A stretch of 64,000 nt of DNA from Deltaproteobacteria bacterium (GTDB lineage Bacteria; Myxococcota_A; UBA796; SXON01): positions 1 through 64,000 of the forward strand of contig CANFCK010000010.1 in NCBI GenBank assembly GCA_947445035.1. Reading direction: 5' to 3'. The notes below the pieces were generated by a model. The model was not told where the DNA came from. It was given only the letters and a program-made list of their open reading frames with translations, and did no database searches. The position numbers and the translations under genes are program-made. This document shows positions 42,087-51,400 of the stretch, piece after piece. Position 1 is the first letter of the stretch. Every line of letters begins with the position of its first letter.

Positions 42087-42746
42087 TCAGCCGCGAACCG
42101 CCTCGTACTCGGCCAGGGTGCCGATGTCCGTCCAGGCCCCCGCGTGCAGCAGGCCGCGAACCTTCCCCAGGGGAATCAGCGCCTTGTAGGCGGTGCGGAC
42201 GATGCAGCTCTCGCCCGACGGCGGCACGAGGTCCAACACATCGCGATCGAGCACGTGTACGCCAGTGAAGTGGAAGCCAGGATCGCCGACGCCCACCACG
42301 CGATCCAGACCTCGGACCACGCCCTCTACCAGGGATAGTCCAGTGTGGATCGGCTCCGCCTGCCGCCGAACCGACATCACCGCGGGAGCCCTTTCCTCCC
42401 ACAAGGCGGTCAGGTCCACGTCACTGAGGATGTCGCCGTTGACGATACAGAAGCGCTGCGCCAGCAGCTGCCGCGCGTGTTGCAGACCGCCGCCCGTGCC
42501 CAGGATCGTCGGCGCCTCTACGATCACGGTGACGCCGGCCTTGCCGCGAGCCCACTCCACGATCTGATCGGCCAGCCAGAAGGCGTTGACCACCACCTCG
42601 TGGTGACCATGCGCCCGCACATGGTCGAGCACATGATCGAGCATCGGTCGGCCGTGTACTGGCAAGAGTGGCTTTGGCTGCGACAGGGTCAGCGGGCGCA
42701 GCCGGGTGCCGAGCCCGGCGGCGAGGACAAAGGCGGTTGCGGCCAT
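42087..42746 (-). CDS. Sugar-1-phosphate nucleotidyltransferase, MurU-like
   Basis: 219 residues from ATG 42746. The N-terminus has the nucleotidyltransferase signature AAGLGTRLRPLTLSQPKPLLPV and then HEVVVNAFWLADQI, TILGTGGGLQHAR and NGDILSD (metal-binding Asp). Length and the short LPVHGRPMLDHVLDH segment resemble MurNAc-1-phosphate uridylyltransferase (MurU) and mannose-1-phosphate guanylyltransferases. If MurU, it recycles peptidoglycan sugars; substrate choice is a guess. It starts 47 bases downstream of ccdA. Confidence 0.78.
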   Translation of the reverse strand: MAATAFVLAAGLGTRLRPLTLSQPKPLLPVHGRPMLDHVLDHVRAHGHHEVVVNAFWLADQIVEWARGKAGVTVIVEAPTILGTGGGLQHARQLLAQRFCIVNGDILSDVDLTALWEERAPAVMSVRRQAEPIHTGLSLVEGVVRGLDRVVGVGDPGFHFTGVHVLDRDVLDLVPPSGESCIVRTAYKALIPLGKVRGLLHAGAWTDIGTLAEYEAVRG

Positions 42747-42774
42747 GAGGGAAGGTATCCGGAGCTGAAGACGC

Positions 42775-43482
42775 TTAGCGGCTCGCGCGCAGCGCCTGCG
42801 CCTCATCCTCGCAGGGCGCGTCGGAGTCATCAACCAGGATGTCGGCTTCACCATGGGCCTTTTTGCTCTTTCCTTCGTCGGGCACGAAGGTGGTGTCAAT
42901 CGTGACCCGAGCGCGGAAGACCTCGCACTCGACAGTCAGCCGCTTCGGAGGCAAGAACAGGAGCCCAACGCCGGTGGCCGCCGTCAGGCCGCCGGTCACG
43001 CCCAGGGGAATCATGATGGGGTTCCAAGAACTATCGTTGCTCGCGTAGAGCGCAGTGAGTGTCGCGACCGAGCTGCCCGTGACCATCATCGCGATCGGCC
43101 ATCCTTTTTTTCGGGGGACCGAGACTTTGCGCGACTCCAAAACCCGGTCGATCCCGGCCTGGGCGATTCTCACGATCAGCCTATTCTCTGCTTCCTCGTC
43201 AACCCGACCACCGGCCAGCGCCACGTGCGACTTGATCTCCTCGGCGATGAACTCTCCCAGGTCGTCGTCGGACATCTGCAGCACTCCCGCGATGTCCAGG
43301 GCAACTCGACGACCAGCAACCGCCCTGAGATCAAGCTGCTCGATGGCTTCCGCGACGGCGCGACCGAGGTAGCGCTGCTGGGCTGCGATCGGGATGGTTG
43401 CGGAGCCCCGGTCCACAGGAATGTCGAGGGTGCGGACCGGAGCGGCGGCGGCGGCCAGTACAGAAAGCAAAAACATCTTCAC
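42775..43482 (-). CDS. Exported or membrane-anchored protein, unknown
   Basis: 235 residues. A signal peptide (MKMFLLSVLAAAAAPV) is followed by RTLDIPVDRG, a helical region (YLGRAVAEAIEQLDLRAVAGRRVALDIAG and EFIAEEIKSHVALAG) and, at about 130-180, two weak hydrophobic segments. The C-terminus holds a Cys-containing VECEVFRARVTIDTTFV part and an acidic tail. The mid-part recalls lipoproteins such as the CsgG/FlgO group, but not enough for a call. It is divergent from dapD. Confidence 0.5.
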   Translation of the reverse strand: MKMFLLSVLAAAAAPVRTLDIPVDRGSATIPIAAQQRYLGRAVAEAIEQLDLRAVAGRRVALDIAGVLQMSDDDLGEFIAEEIKSHVALAGGRVDEEAENRLIVRIAQAGIDRVLESRKVSVPRKKGWPIAMMVTGSSVATLTALYASNDSSWNPIMIPLGVTGGLTAATGVGLLFLPPKRLTVECEVFRARVTIDTTFVPDEGKSKKAHGEADILVDDSDAPCEDEAQALRASR

Positions 43483-43588
43483 TCCAGGGTTCCTGGCGTT
43501 CTACGCGCCTCGGCGACGTTTGGCAATGCGTCGTGATCCGGTAGTGGACGGCCACGCGAAATCGCCGGTGGAGGATAAACGCCGCCCC

Positions 43589-44371
43589 ATGTCCGACCTC
43601 CCCGCGCGCGTCGCCGCCAACGACCCTGACGCCATCCGTGAAGTCGTCGCGATGCTCGACCGCGGCGAGCTCCGCGTGGCCGAGAAAGTGGACGGTGAGT
43701 GGATCGTCCACGCCTGGATCAAAGAAGCCATCCTCGCCTTCTTCCGGCTGTCGACCATGGAGGTGATGGAGGTCGGCCCGTTCGAGTTCCACGACAAGAT
43801 TCCGCTGAAGAAGGGCCTCGCCGCCGCGGGCGTGCGGGTCGTGCCTCCCGGGGTGGTCCGCTACGGCGCCTTCGTCGAGCGCGGCGCCATCGTGATGCCC
43901 GGCTACGTGAACATCGGGGCGTGGGTCGGCGCCGGCACGATGGTGGACACCTGGGCCACCGTCGGGAGCTGCGCGCAGATCGGACGCAACGTCCATCTGT
44001 CAGGCGGCGTCGGCATCGGCGGGGTGCTGGAGCCGGCGGGTGCGCGCCCGGTCATCATCGAGGACGGCGCCTTCATCGGCAGCCGCTGCATCGTCGTCGA
44101 AGGCGTGGTCGTCGAAGAAGAAGCGGTGCTCGGCGCGAACGTGGTGCTCACCGCGAGCACCCCGATCCTCGACGTCACCGGCCCCACCGAAGTGCGCCAC
44201 GTCGGCCGCGTCCCCGCACGCAGCGTGGTGGTGCCCGGCGTGCGGAACAAACGTTTCCCCGCCGGCGAGTACGGCATGCCTTGCGCGCTCATCATCGGCA
44301 CGCGGCAGGCCAGCACCGACAAGAAGGTCTCGCTCAACGCGGCGCTTCGTGACTTCGGGGTGTCGGTATGA
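43589..44371 (+). CDS. dapD: 2,3,4,5-tetrahydropyridine-2,6-dicarboxylate N-succinyltransferase
   Basis: 260 residues from ATG 43589. The N-terminal ~80 residues (MSDLPARVAANDPDAIREVV, WIVHAWIKEAILAFFRLS) precede left-handed beta-helix hexapeptide repeats (GAFVERGAIVMPGYVNIGAWVGAGTMVDTWATVGSCAQIG...), the DapD fold. It succinylates tetrahydrodipicolinate with succinyl-CoA, feeding dapC and dapE. Overlap ATGA with dapE shows an operon. Codons 1-33 are nearly perfectly repeated at 55366-55464, see that entry. The start is fixed by that duplicate and by homology. Confidence 0.95.
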   Translation: MSDLPARVAANDPDAIREVVAMLDRGELRVAEKVDGEWIVHAWIKEAILAFFRLSTMEVMEVGPFEFHDKIPLKKGLAAAGVRVVPPGVVRYGAFVERGAIVMPGYVNIGAWVGAGTMVDTWATVGSCAQIGRNVHLSGGVGIGGVLEPAGARPVIIEDGAFIGSRCIVVEGVVVEEEAVLGANVVLTASTPILDVTGPTEVRHVGRVPARSVVVPGVRNKRFPAGEYGMPCALIIGTRQASTDKKVSLNAALRDFGVSV

Positions 44372-45447
44372 ATCCCGACGCGCTCGTGCAGCGAACTCTC
44401 GACTTGTGTCGCATTCCGAGCGTCACCGGAAACGAAGCCGCCTGCGCCGACTATGTCGAAGCTACGCTGCGGCCGACGCCGCTCGCGATCGAGCGTCACG
44501 GCCAGACTGTCCTCGCCCGCACCCCGTCGCGAGGCCGACCGCTTGTTCTGCTCGTCGGCCACCTCGACACCGTGCCCCCCAAGGCGACGGACGGCCCCAC
44601 CCGCATCGAAGGCGACCGCCTCTACGGCCTCGGCGCCAGCGACATGAAAGTGGGCGTGGCCGCGATGATGGAGCTGGCCCTGGCGATGGGCGACGGCGCC
44701 CGCTCGCCCTACGACGTCGGCTTCGTCTTCTACGACAAGGAGGAGGGCCCCTGGGCCAAGAGCGGCCTCGGCCCGGTCCTCGACGACGTGCGCTGGCTGC
44801 ACGAGGCCGCGCTCGCGTTCTGCCTGGAGCCGAGCGACAACGTCGTCCAGGTCGGCTGCCTGGGCACGCTGCACGCCACCGTCACCTTCGTCGGGCGCGC
44901 CGCGCACTCGGCCCGTCCCTGGCAGGGCGACAACGCGATCCACCAGGCCGCGCCGCTGCTCGCCGCGCTGGCCGCCCGGGTACCGCACGAGGTTGACTGC
45001 GACGGCCACCTCTTCCGCGAGGTGCTCAGCGCCACGCTCGCGTCGGGCGGCGCCACCCGCAACGTCATCCCCGACCGCTTCACGCTGAACCTCAACTATC
45101 GCTTTGCGCCCGGCCGCTCCGACGACAGCGCGGTGGCCGAAGTACGCCGCTTCTGCGCCGAGGCCTGCCCCGCCTCGCCGCCGCAGATCGAGCTCCACGA
45201 AGTGGCTCCCAGCGGTCGGGTGGTCCTCGACAACGAGGTGCTCCGTGCTTTCCTGGCCTGCAACGGCAACCCCGTCACCGCCAAGCAGGCCTGGACCGAC
45301 GTGGCTCGGCTGTCGCGCGCCGGCATCGACGCGGTCAACCTCGGACCGGGTGTGGCCGCCCAGGCTCACCAGGCCGACGAATACGCCAGCATCGCGCTTT
45401 TGCACGAAGGGCACGCCCAGTTCGCCCGGTTTCTTGGGATCGGGTGA
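44368..45447 (+). CDS. dapE: Succinyl-diaminopimelate desuccinylase
   Basis: 359 residues. M20 metallopeptidase: LLVGHLDTVPPK (His 65, Asp 67), GLGASDMKVGVAAM (Asp 92), YDKEEGP (Glu 125/126), and the dimerisation-domain VGCLGTLHATVTFVGRAAHSARPWQGDNAI. All metal ligands and the catalytic Glu are present. It hydrolyses N-succinyl-LL-diaminopimelate to succinate and LL-DAP. It starts four bases before the dapD stop. A dapF epimerase is not in this window. Confidence 0.94.
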   Translation: MNPDALVQRTLDLCRIPSVTGNEAACADYVEATLRPTPLAIERHGQTVLARTPSRGRPLVLLVGHLDTVPPKATDGPTRIEGDRLYGLGASDMKVGVAAMMELALAMGDGARSPYDVGFVFYDKEEGPWAKSGLGPVLDDVRWLHEAALAFCLEPSDNVVQVGCLGTLHATVTFVGRAAHSARPWQGDNAIHQAAPLLAALAARVPHEVDCDGHLFREVLSATLASGGATRNVIPDRFTLNLNYRFAPGRSDDSAVAEVRRFCAEACPASPPQIELHEVAPSGRVVLDNEVLRAFLACNGNPVTAKQAWTDVARLSRAGIDAVNLGPGVAAQAHQADEYASIALLHEGHAQFARFLGIG

Positions 45448-45559
45448 AGAGGCCAGGCGGCCGCAACTTCAGAAGGACTCGGCCACCGACCCTTTGCGCA
45501 GGCCGCCAGTGTAGCGCACCGCGCCCCGTCCTGTGCCCATCGGATAAACCGGGGCACCG

Positions 45560-47122
45560 GTGACCACCGAACCAGCAAACCCCGCCCCCGTCGGCCGCTG
45601 GCTGGTCGGCGCCGCCGTCGCCGTCGCGGTGATCGCGCTGGGCAAGGACCTCGCGATCGACGAGGAGAGCTACCGCTGGCTTGGCCGCGTGGTGCGCGCC
45701 GCCGCCCCCTACGACTGGTCGCGCGCGTGGCAGGGTCACGACGGGTGGCTGTACGCCCACCCCCCGCTGTTCTTGTGGTGGTCGAGCGCGTGGAGCGCCG
45801 TGGAGTCCCTGCCGCTGGCACGTCTGTCCGGGCTGCCGTGGGTGGTCTTGTGGGCGGCCTCGAGCGCACTGTGGATCCGACGCACGACCCACCACCCGGA
45901 GGTCGCCGCCATCGCGTGGTTGGGCTCGACGACCGTGGTCCTGGGCCTCCAAGACACGCTGATGATCGACCTCCCGTACGTGGCGTTGAGCACCGCCGCG
46001 TTGGCCGCCTACCGGGAGGGCCTGTCCGACCCCCGCCCCCGCTGGATGCTCCTCGGCGGGTTGGCGCTCGGCGCCGCGATCGAGACCAAGTACCCGGCCG
46101 CGCTACTGGTCCCCGTCCTGGTTTTCCACGCCTGGCGCAACCGCGTGGCCCCCCGCGCGTACTTTGGCGTCGCCGCCGCCGTCGTCCTCGGCATCGAGAG
46201 CTGGCTCTACACCCAGCACCAGGCCTGGCACCCGCTCGCCGTGTGGCAGAATCGTGAGATGATCGCGCATGGGCCCTTGGCGGGGAGGGTGTTGGGAACC
46301 CTGAGCCGCGCCGCGCTCTTACCGGCGACGGCGGGGCTTTTGTACCTGCGTCCGGCGCACGCTGCTGTGGGGCTCGGCCTCGGCCTCGCAGCGCTGGCCT
46401 GGGCGCGGCCGGCGGGGCTGGAGCTGGGCGGGCTGCTCTTTCTGCTCGGAGCCGCCGCCCTCGGCGGTGCCGCGCTCTCCCGGGGCGTCGGCGGCCTCCT
46501 CGCCTCGTCGATGCGCCGCCGAAAGGGGGACCGCGATGACAGCCTGCTCCTCGGGGGCACGGTGGTCGCCACCTTCCTCGGGGTGTTCTTCCTCCACAAC
46601 TACGCCTCCGCGCGCTACCTGCTCCCCGCCGCCACCCCGCTCGCCATCCTGCTGGCCCGCGCCTCCGAGGAGGTCGCCCACGGAAAACGGGTCCAGCTCG
46701 CCGTCAGCGCGCTCGGCGGGGTGCTCGCCGCTGCCCTTGCGCTCGCCGACGCCCACTACACCCGCGCGGCGAAGTCGGCCGCGCTCCAGGCCATCGACCA
46801 CGCCCACAAGACCGACCCTCGTCCTGGTCGCTTCCTCGCCGAGTGGTCTGCCCGCGCCGCCCTCGAAGACGCCGGTTGGCGCCCCCTCGGCGACGCTCGC
46901 GACGCGGTCTCCGGCGAAACCGTGATCGTGTTGCGCCACTCGGGGGGCCGGGTGCCCGAGTCCTGGGAGCCAATTGCGGCGTTTCCGGTGCAGGGTCTCC
47001 CCCTCCGCGTCGTCGACGTAGACGCGCAGATCGGGCTCTACGCCGAAACGCTCGGAGCCTTCCCGTTCGGGCTGTCGGGCCGCCCGGTGGAGACGGCGGT
47101 AGTCTACGACGTCCGCCCGTGA
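45560..47122 (+). CDS. GT-C membrane glycosyltransferase (ArnT/PMT-like)
   Basis: 520 residues, GTG start. About 10-12 hydrophobic segments. The first loop has DEESYRWLGRVVRAA and then YAHPPLFLWWSSA, the acidic pair and HPP motif typical of ArnT/PMT-like transferases (GT83/GT39). IETKYPAALLVPVLVF and NYASARYLLPAATPLAILL follow. The last ~90 residues are a soluble C-terminal domain. It should transfer sugars from a polyprenyl-phosphate donor to lipid or protein acceptors in the periplasm. The GTG of the rhomboid gene overlaps the stop, so they are one unit. Confidence 0.85.
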   Translation: MTTEPANPAPVGRWLVGAAVAVAVIALGKDLAIDEESYRWLGRVVRAAAPYDWSRAWQGHDGWLYAHPPLFLWWSSAWSAVESLPLARLSGLPWVVLWAASSALWIRRTTHHPEVAAIAWLGSTTVVLGLQDTLMIDLPYVALSTAALAAYREGLSDPRPRWMLLGGLALGAAIETKYPAALLVPVLVFHAWRNRVAPRAYFGVAAAVVLGIESWLYTQHQAWHPLAVWQNREMIAHGPLAGRVLGTLSRAALLPATAGLLYLRPAHAAVGLGLGLAALAWARPAGLELGGLLFLLGAAALGGAALSRGVGGLLASSMRRRKGDRDDSLLLGGTVVATFLGVFFLHNYASARYLLPAATPLAILLARASEEVAHGKRVQLAVSALGGVLAAALALADAHYTRAAKSAALQAIDHAHKTDPRPGRFLAEWSARAALEDAGWRPLGDARDAVSGETVIVLRHSGGRVPESWEPIAAFPVQGLPLRVVDVDAQIGLYAETLGAFPFGLSGRPVETAVVYDVRP

Positions 47123-47877
47123 CCGACCCCACCACCGAACGCAGCTGGGAACGGGCCGAAAAGCGCCTCGATTTCTACCTGCGCGACCGCCCCCGCGGCA
47201 CGCTGTTGCTCTGCGGGCTTTTGACCTTCGCCTACGCCACGAGTTGCGCGCTCGACTACATCCGCGGCCAGCCGGCCTGGAAGGTTGTGGGCTGGAACCG
47301 CACCCCCGACCTGCTCACCGACCTCGGGGGGCGGACCATCCAACTCGCGCAGCACGGCGAGTGGGACCGCCTCGTCGAGTACGGGCTTTTGCACTGGAAC
47401 CTCGGCCATCTGCTCATGAACGTCGCCGCCATCTGGGCGGTGGGCGAAGTGCTGGAGGCCGTCTACGGTCCATCGCGGGTCTGGCTCATCTTCTGGGTCG
47501 CGACGCTTACCGGTGGGCTAGGGTCGCTTCTAGCCGGCAGCGAGCTCACTGTCGGGGCCAGTGGCGGGGCGTTCGGGCTGCTTGGCGCGATGGTCACGTT
47601 CGGCTGGCGATGGGGCGCAAAGCTTCACCCCAAGACACGGCGCTGGTTCGGGCCGCTTTTGTGGCCGTGGGTGGCCGCGAATCTCGGCCTCGGCTTCATC
47701 CTTCCCTTCATCGACAACGGCGCACACATCGGCGGCATGCTCGGCGGCATGGCCCTTGGCGCGGGGATGGGCAATCGCATCACCGACAACAGCGAGAGCG
47801 GCGACCTCGTGCGCTGGCTCACGCGGGCGTTGGTCGTGGCCTTCACCCTGCTCGCGGCCTCGCGCTTTTTGCGGTAG
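47119..47877 (+). CDS. Rhomboid-family intramembrane serine protease
   Basis: 252 residues from GTG 47119, overlapping the previous stop by four bases. Six hydrophobic segments: HWNLGHLLMNVAAIW (conserved His 97, Asn 101), a loop, LTVGASGGAFGLLG with catalytic Ser 148, and GAHIGGMLGG with catalytic His 203. The GxSG and AHxxG motifs are complete. A short cytosolic N-terminus of 24 residues precedes the first helix. Rhomboids cleave membrane substrates within the lipid bilayer. Targets are unknown; glycosyltransferase neighbours suggest envelope processing. Confidence 0.94.
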   Translation: MTDPTTERSWERAEKRLDFYLRDRPRGTLLLCGLLTFAYATSCALDYIRGQPAWKVVGWNRTPDLLTDLGGRTIQLAQHGEWDRLVEYGLLHWNLGHLLMNVAAIWAVGEVLEAVYGPSRVWLIFWVATLTGGLGSLLAGSELTVGASGGAFGLLGAMVTFGWRWGAKLHPKTRRWFGPLLWPWVAANLGLGFILPFIDNGAHIGGMLGGMALGAGMGNRITDNSESGDLVRWLTRALVVAFTLLAASRFLR

Positions 47878-47898
47878 ACGGCACCCACCGGAGTCCCC

Positions 47899-48285
47899 AT
47901 GCCCTCCCCCCTCGGCCTTCGTCGCCGCCTCAAAGCCCTCTTCGGTCTCGACGACGCCCCTGTCACCGCCGTTCCCGACATCCCCAAGGTCAGCGTCACC
48001 CTCGTCGGCCCCGATGGCGCCGAGCAGGTCACCGAGACCTTCGCGGGTTCGACCCTCGTCGGCGCCGGCGCCAAGCTCAAGCGCCCCATCGCCACCGGCT
48101 GCTCGGAGGCCAACTGCGGCACCTGCCGGGTCGAGGTGCTGGAAGGCGCCGAGAACTTCAGCGAGCAGACCGCCAAGGAGCGCGCCACGCTCAAGGAAAA
48201 CAACTTCTCGACCAGCTACCGTCTGGCCTGTCGCGCCGAGCTGATCAAGGGCTCCGTCAAGGTGCGAGCTTTCGAGCTGATCTAG
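47899..48285 (+). CDS. [2Fe-2S] ferredoxin-like protein
   Basis: 128 residues. The fold and cysteine pattern are of the plant-type ferredoxin family: TGCSEANCGTCRVEVLEG (Cys 68, 73, 76) and LACRAEL (Cys 111). A 28-residue N-terminal extension (MPSPLGLRRRLKALFGLDD) has an amphipathic helix that could associate with membrane or partner. It carries electrons to an unidentified reductase or oxygenase. It follows the rhomboid gene by 21 bases. A GC inverted repeat of six-base arms (48321-48336) lies 35 bases downstream without a T-run, so it may act as a terminator. Confidence 0.9.
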   Translation: MPSPLGLRRRLKALFGLDDAPVTAVPDIPKVSVTLVGPDGAEQVTETFAGSTLVGAGAKLKRPIATGCSEANCGTCRVEVLEGAENFSEQTAKERATLKENNFSTSYRLACRAELIKGSVKVRAFELI

Positions 48286-48320
48286 GAAAAGCAGGTGGGC
48301 GCAGGTTCACGGGGGGCGCC

Positions 48321-48336
48321 GCCCGCTCCCGCGGGC
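48321..48336. repeat. Inverted repeat after the ferredoxin gene
   Basis: GCCCGC (48321-48326) pairs with GCGGGC (48331-48336) across a four-base loop. No T-run follows; it could weakly terminate or only be a structured 3' end. Confidence 0.4.
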
Positions 48337-48484
48337 TCGAGGGCGGGGTAATGACCAGGTCGAGGCCATCGACCTCGCTGTTCGGGACCAGCGCGTAGAA
48401 AAAATGTGACCAACGCGCCAAACACAAACGCAGTTGTGCTACTATCGCGACAGGTAGGAGTGCAAATGCGCCCCCCCACGAGTT

Positions 48485-51400
48485 GTGAAGCTTGTAGCGG
48501 CACTATTGATCGGCATGACGTCGGCGTCGGCGCGCGCCGCCTGCTTCAACGACCCTGACGCCGACGGATATGGCTCGGGGGGCGGGAGCTGTCCACCGGT
48601 CGCCGACTGCAACCAGATGAACGCAGCGGTGAATCCAGGCGTACTCGAAGATCTCGATACGGTGTACGATGACAACTGCAACGGACGCACCGGGATGTCG
48701 ACGGTGTTCAGTGCAATTAACTGGGTGTTCACCGGTTGGACCGCATCCGGGCAGACGACGCTGTTGAGCGATTCCGCCCGGCTCGGCGGTCCTGCCGGGT
48801 GGAACGCCGGTAGCCTCACCCGCACGGGGCTGAGCATCCCCCTTCGCCACCGGATCGTGGCCGCCCTCGACGTGTCCAATCGCTCCGGCGCCGGGTGTTC
48901 GCTCAACTTGTACACATCGGCCACCCCGACGGGTGTGGTCATAGCGGCCCCCCCTCAGTTCGTGACGGGGACGGGCGTACAGTTTCTCGACTTCGCCGGG
49001 CTGATCGCGCCCGGACGTACGCTCAGGTCGGTCACCCTGGACTGTTCTGCCCTCAGCACCATGACCTTCGATTGGCTCCAACTTCAAGACGCCCTCATGG
49101 AGTTCGCGCCCCCCAGCGAGATCAGCATCGACTGGCAGGACACCCGGCTCCCGGGCGGAGGGCACAGCGTCGCGCTGGTCCGGGAGGACACCTTCGGCAT
49201 CCTCTCCATGGGCAGCGATGTCGGCGGCATCGCCCGGTACGAGGGGAGCGGGACCGGCTGGCAGGTGTCCAACGGCGAAGGCGCCACCAGCATCCTCATG
49301 GGCGGCACCTCCGGGGTCACCGAGATTTTGCCGATGACCGACGGCAGCGGCGAGGTCTACGTCCTGATGGGGGACAGCAACAACAGCGACAACTCCGGCG
49401 GCCTGTGGCATAGCCTCGACTCGGGAGACTCCTGGACCCAGTTGGGGTCGGCGGTGGACGAGTGGCCGACGGGCGACCACACCTATGGCACCACCGACGA
49501 CATCGCGGGCAACCCGCGGGAGACCAATTGCGACGAGTGGGTGCAGGCGGGTGGGCGGCTGATGCAAGGCGACACCATTCCCGGCGGCACGTCGGGCGAC
49601 ATCATCTACATGGCCAATGCGGACTCCGACGCCCGCGGCGTGAGCATCTACGACGGCACCACCACCTGCGCGCTCCCCAATTCGGGCGACCCGCTCCCAG
49701 CGGACTACCTCGGCGCACTGCTGCGGGTGGACGTGCTCCCTTATGGGACGCCGGTGCTCGTCGTCGGGTACAAAGCGCGGCTGAACCTCGGCGCGAGTGT
49801 GTTCGTCTGCACCCTCCCCGGGGGCGGACTCAGCTGCTCGGGAACGGCGACGGCGGACTGCCAGGAGGTCACCGTTGACGACGGCGGTGTCGATGTGCGC
49901 GACCTGGAGTGGAACTCGTGGCTGACCAACGTCGCCGAGGTCACCGACGAGACCGGCGTGCTCATCGCCGACGGTGGCGGCCGACCGGTGGACGCGAATT
50001 CCGATGGGCTCCCCGACGCGACCTGCACCCACTACGGCGGCAACGTCAGCCAACTGCTCTTGAGCGACACCGGCGGCTATGGATCGGTGTCGGTGGCGGT
50101 CGAGAACGACGTGCTGACCGGCGTCGATGTGCCCGACATCGCCGGCGGAATCGACCTGACCGGCATCAGCCTGGACCTGGACTCTGAGTACCTGTTCCTG
50201 AACACGCCCGCCGGGGGCAATCAGCGCTACGCGGTTGACCGTTTGTATCGTGTGGGCGCCGACGACCTGTTCGACGCCGCCGTGGTGAGCATCGAGACGC
50301 TGAACCACGGCGACTACGGGGACATGAACCTGGAGGACTACTGGGAGTGGCTCCGGCACGAGTATGACATGGACATGGGCGGCGCCTGGCTCGAGTCCAC
50401 CATCAACGGCCGCGCCACCGTGTTTCCGGCGCGGGCTGCGCCTGGAGACCTGCCTGACCTGATGTGGCCGGACTTGGGCGAGCTTGCGTTCGGCGGCGAC
50501 TATGCCATCGGCATCACCGGGTTCGGAGCGTGGCTCGTCTGGGGCCTCACCAGTCCGTGGCTCGACAACGAGCCCTACGAGGGCACCTGGTACCCCAGCG
50601 ACACCACCGCGGACGCCGAGTACGACGTGAAGTTCTTGTTCTGGCCCGACATCGACGTGGTGGACCATCGCACCTTCCAGACGGCCTCCACCTGGGACGC
50701 AGCCATCGCTCCGGACGGCCACGTCTGGGTGGCCAACGGCGATTCGGGGCTGCAACACCTCGACGCCACCATCCCCGCGACGTCGAGCGACCCCTACGGC
50801 GCCGAGGTGGACTGCCTGTGGGCGGGGTGGAACGCCTCGGTGAACAGCCTTTCGGTGGTGGAAGCCGTCGACACCGAAAATTACACTTACCCCGTCGTGT
50901 GGGCAACCATGCGGGATCAGAGTGATGCCGGGATCAACAACGAAACCGGGGTGATCCGTACCATGGACAACGGCGCCACCTGGGAGTACGCCGGGGCGGG
51001 GTTCATGTACGACGACGGAACGACGCCCTATGATTCGATGGTCCCTGATAACTGGGTTGAGACCGAAGCCGACTACGGCTATCGCGCCTGCCGAAACCTC
51101 TATTCCGACCATGTCGCGACTCCATTTGCAGATGCGGACCCTACCGATTTGGCCGTACCCGCCCACGCCTTTTCCAGCAGCGACGATCCGGACGACGCGC
51201 GCCGGATCACCACCCCCAGCCTCGGCCAGACGGGCAATATCGAGGCGCTGAACGAATACGTCGCGGTGGTCCTGCTGCGGCCCGATGCCGACGGCGGTGG
51301 TGACGGCGGTGGTGACGGCGGTGGTGACGGCGGGCTCTACCTCACCACCAACGGCGGCAGCACGTGGGAGCTGCTGGACTTCGACGGCGGCGCCGGTGCC

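Noticed and set aside
41474..42746. A defence island around ccdAB
   Set aside because: The neighbours are a nucleotidyltransferase and a methyltransferase of lipid type; no restriction or other defence gene is present.
51293..51328. 12-base units as the start of a CRISPR-like repeat
   Set aside because: The units are contiguous, in frame and encode Gly/Asp; there are no spacers.
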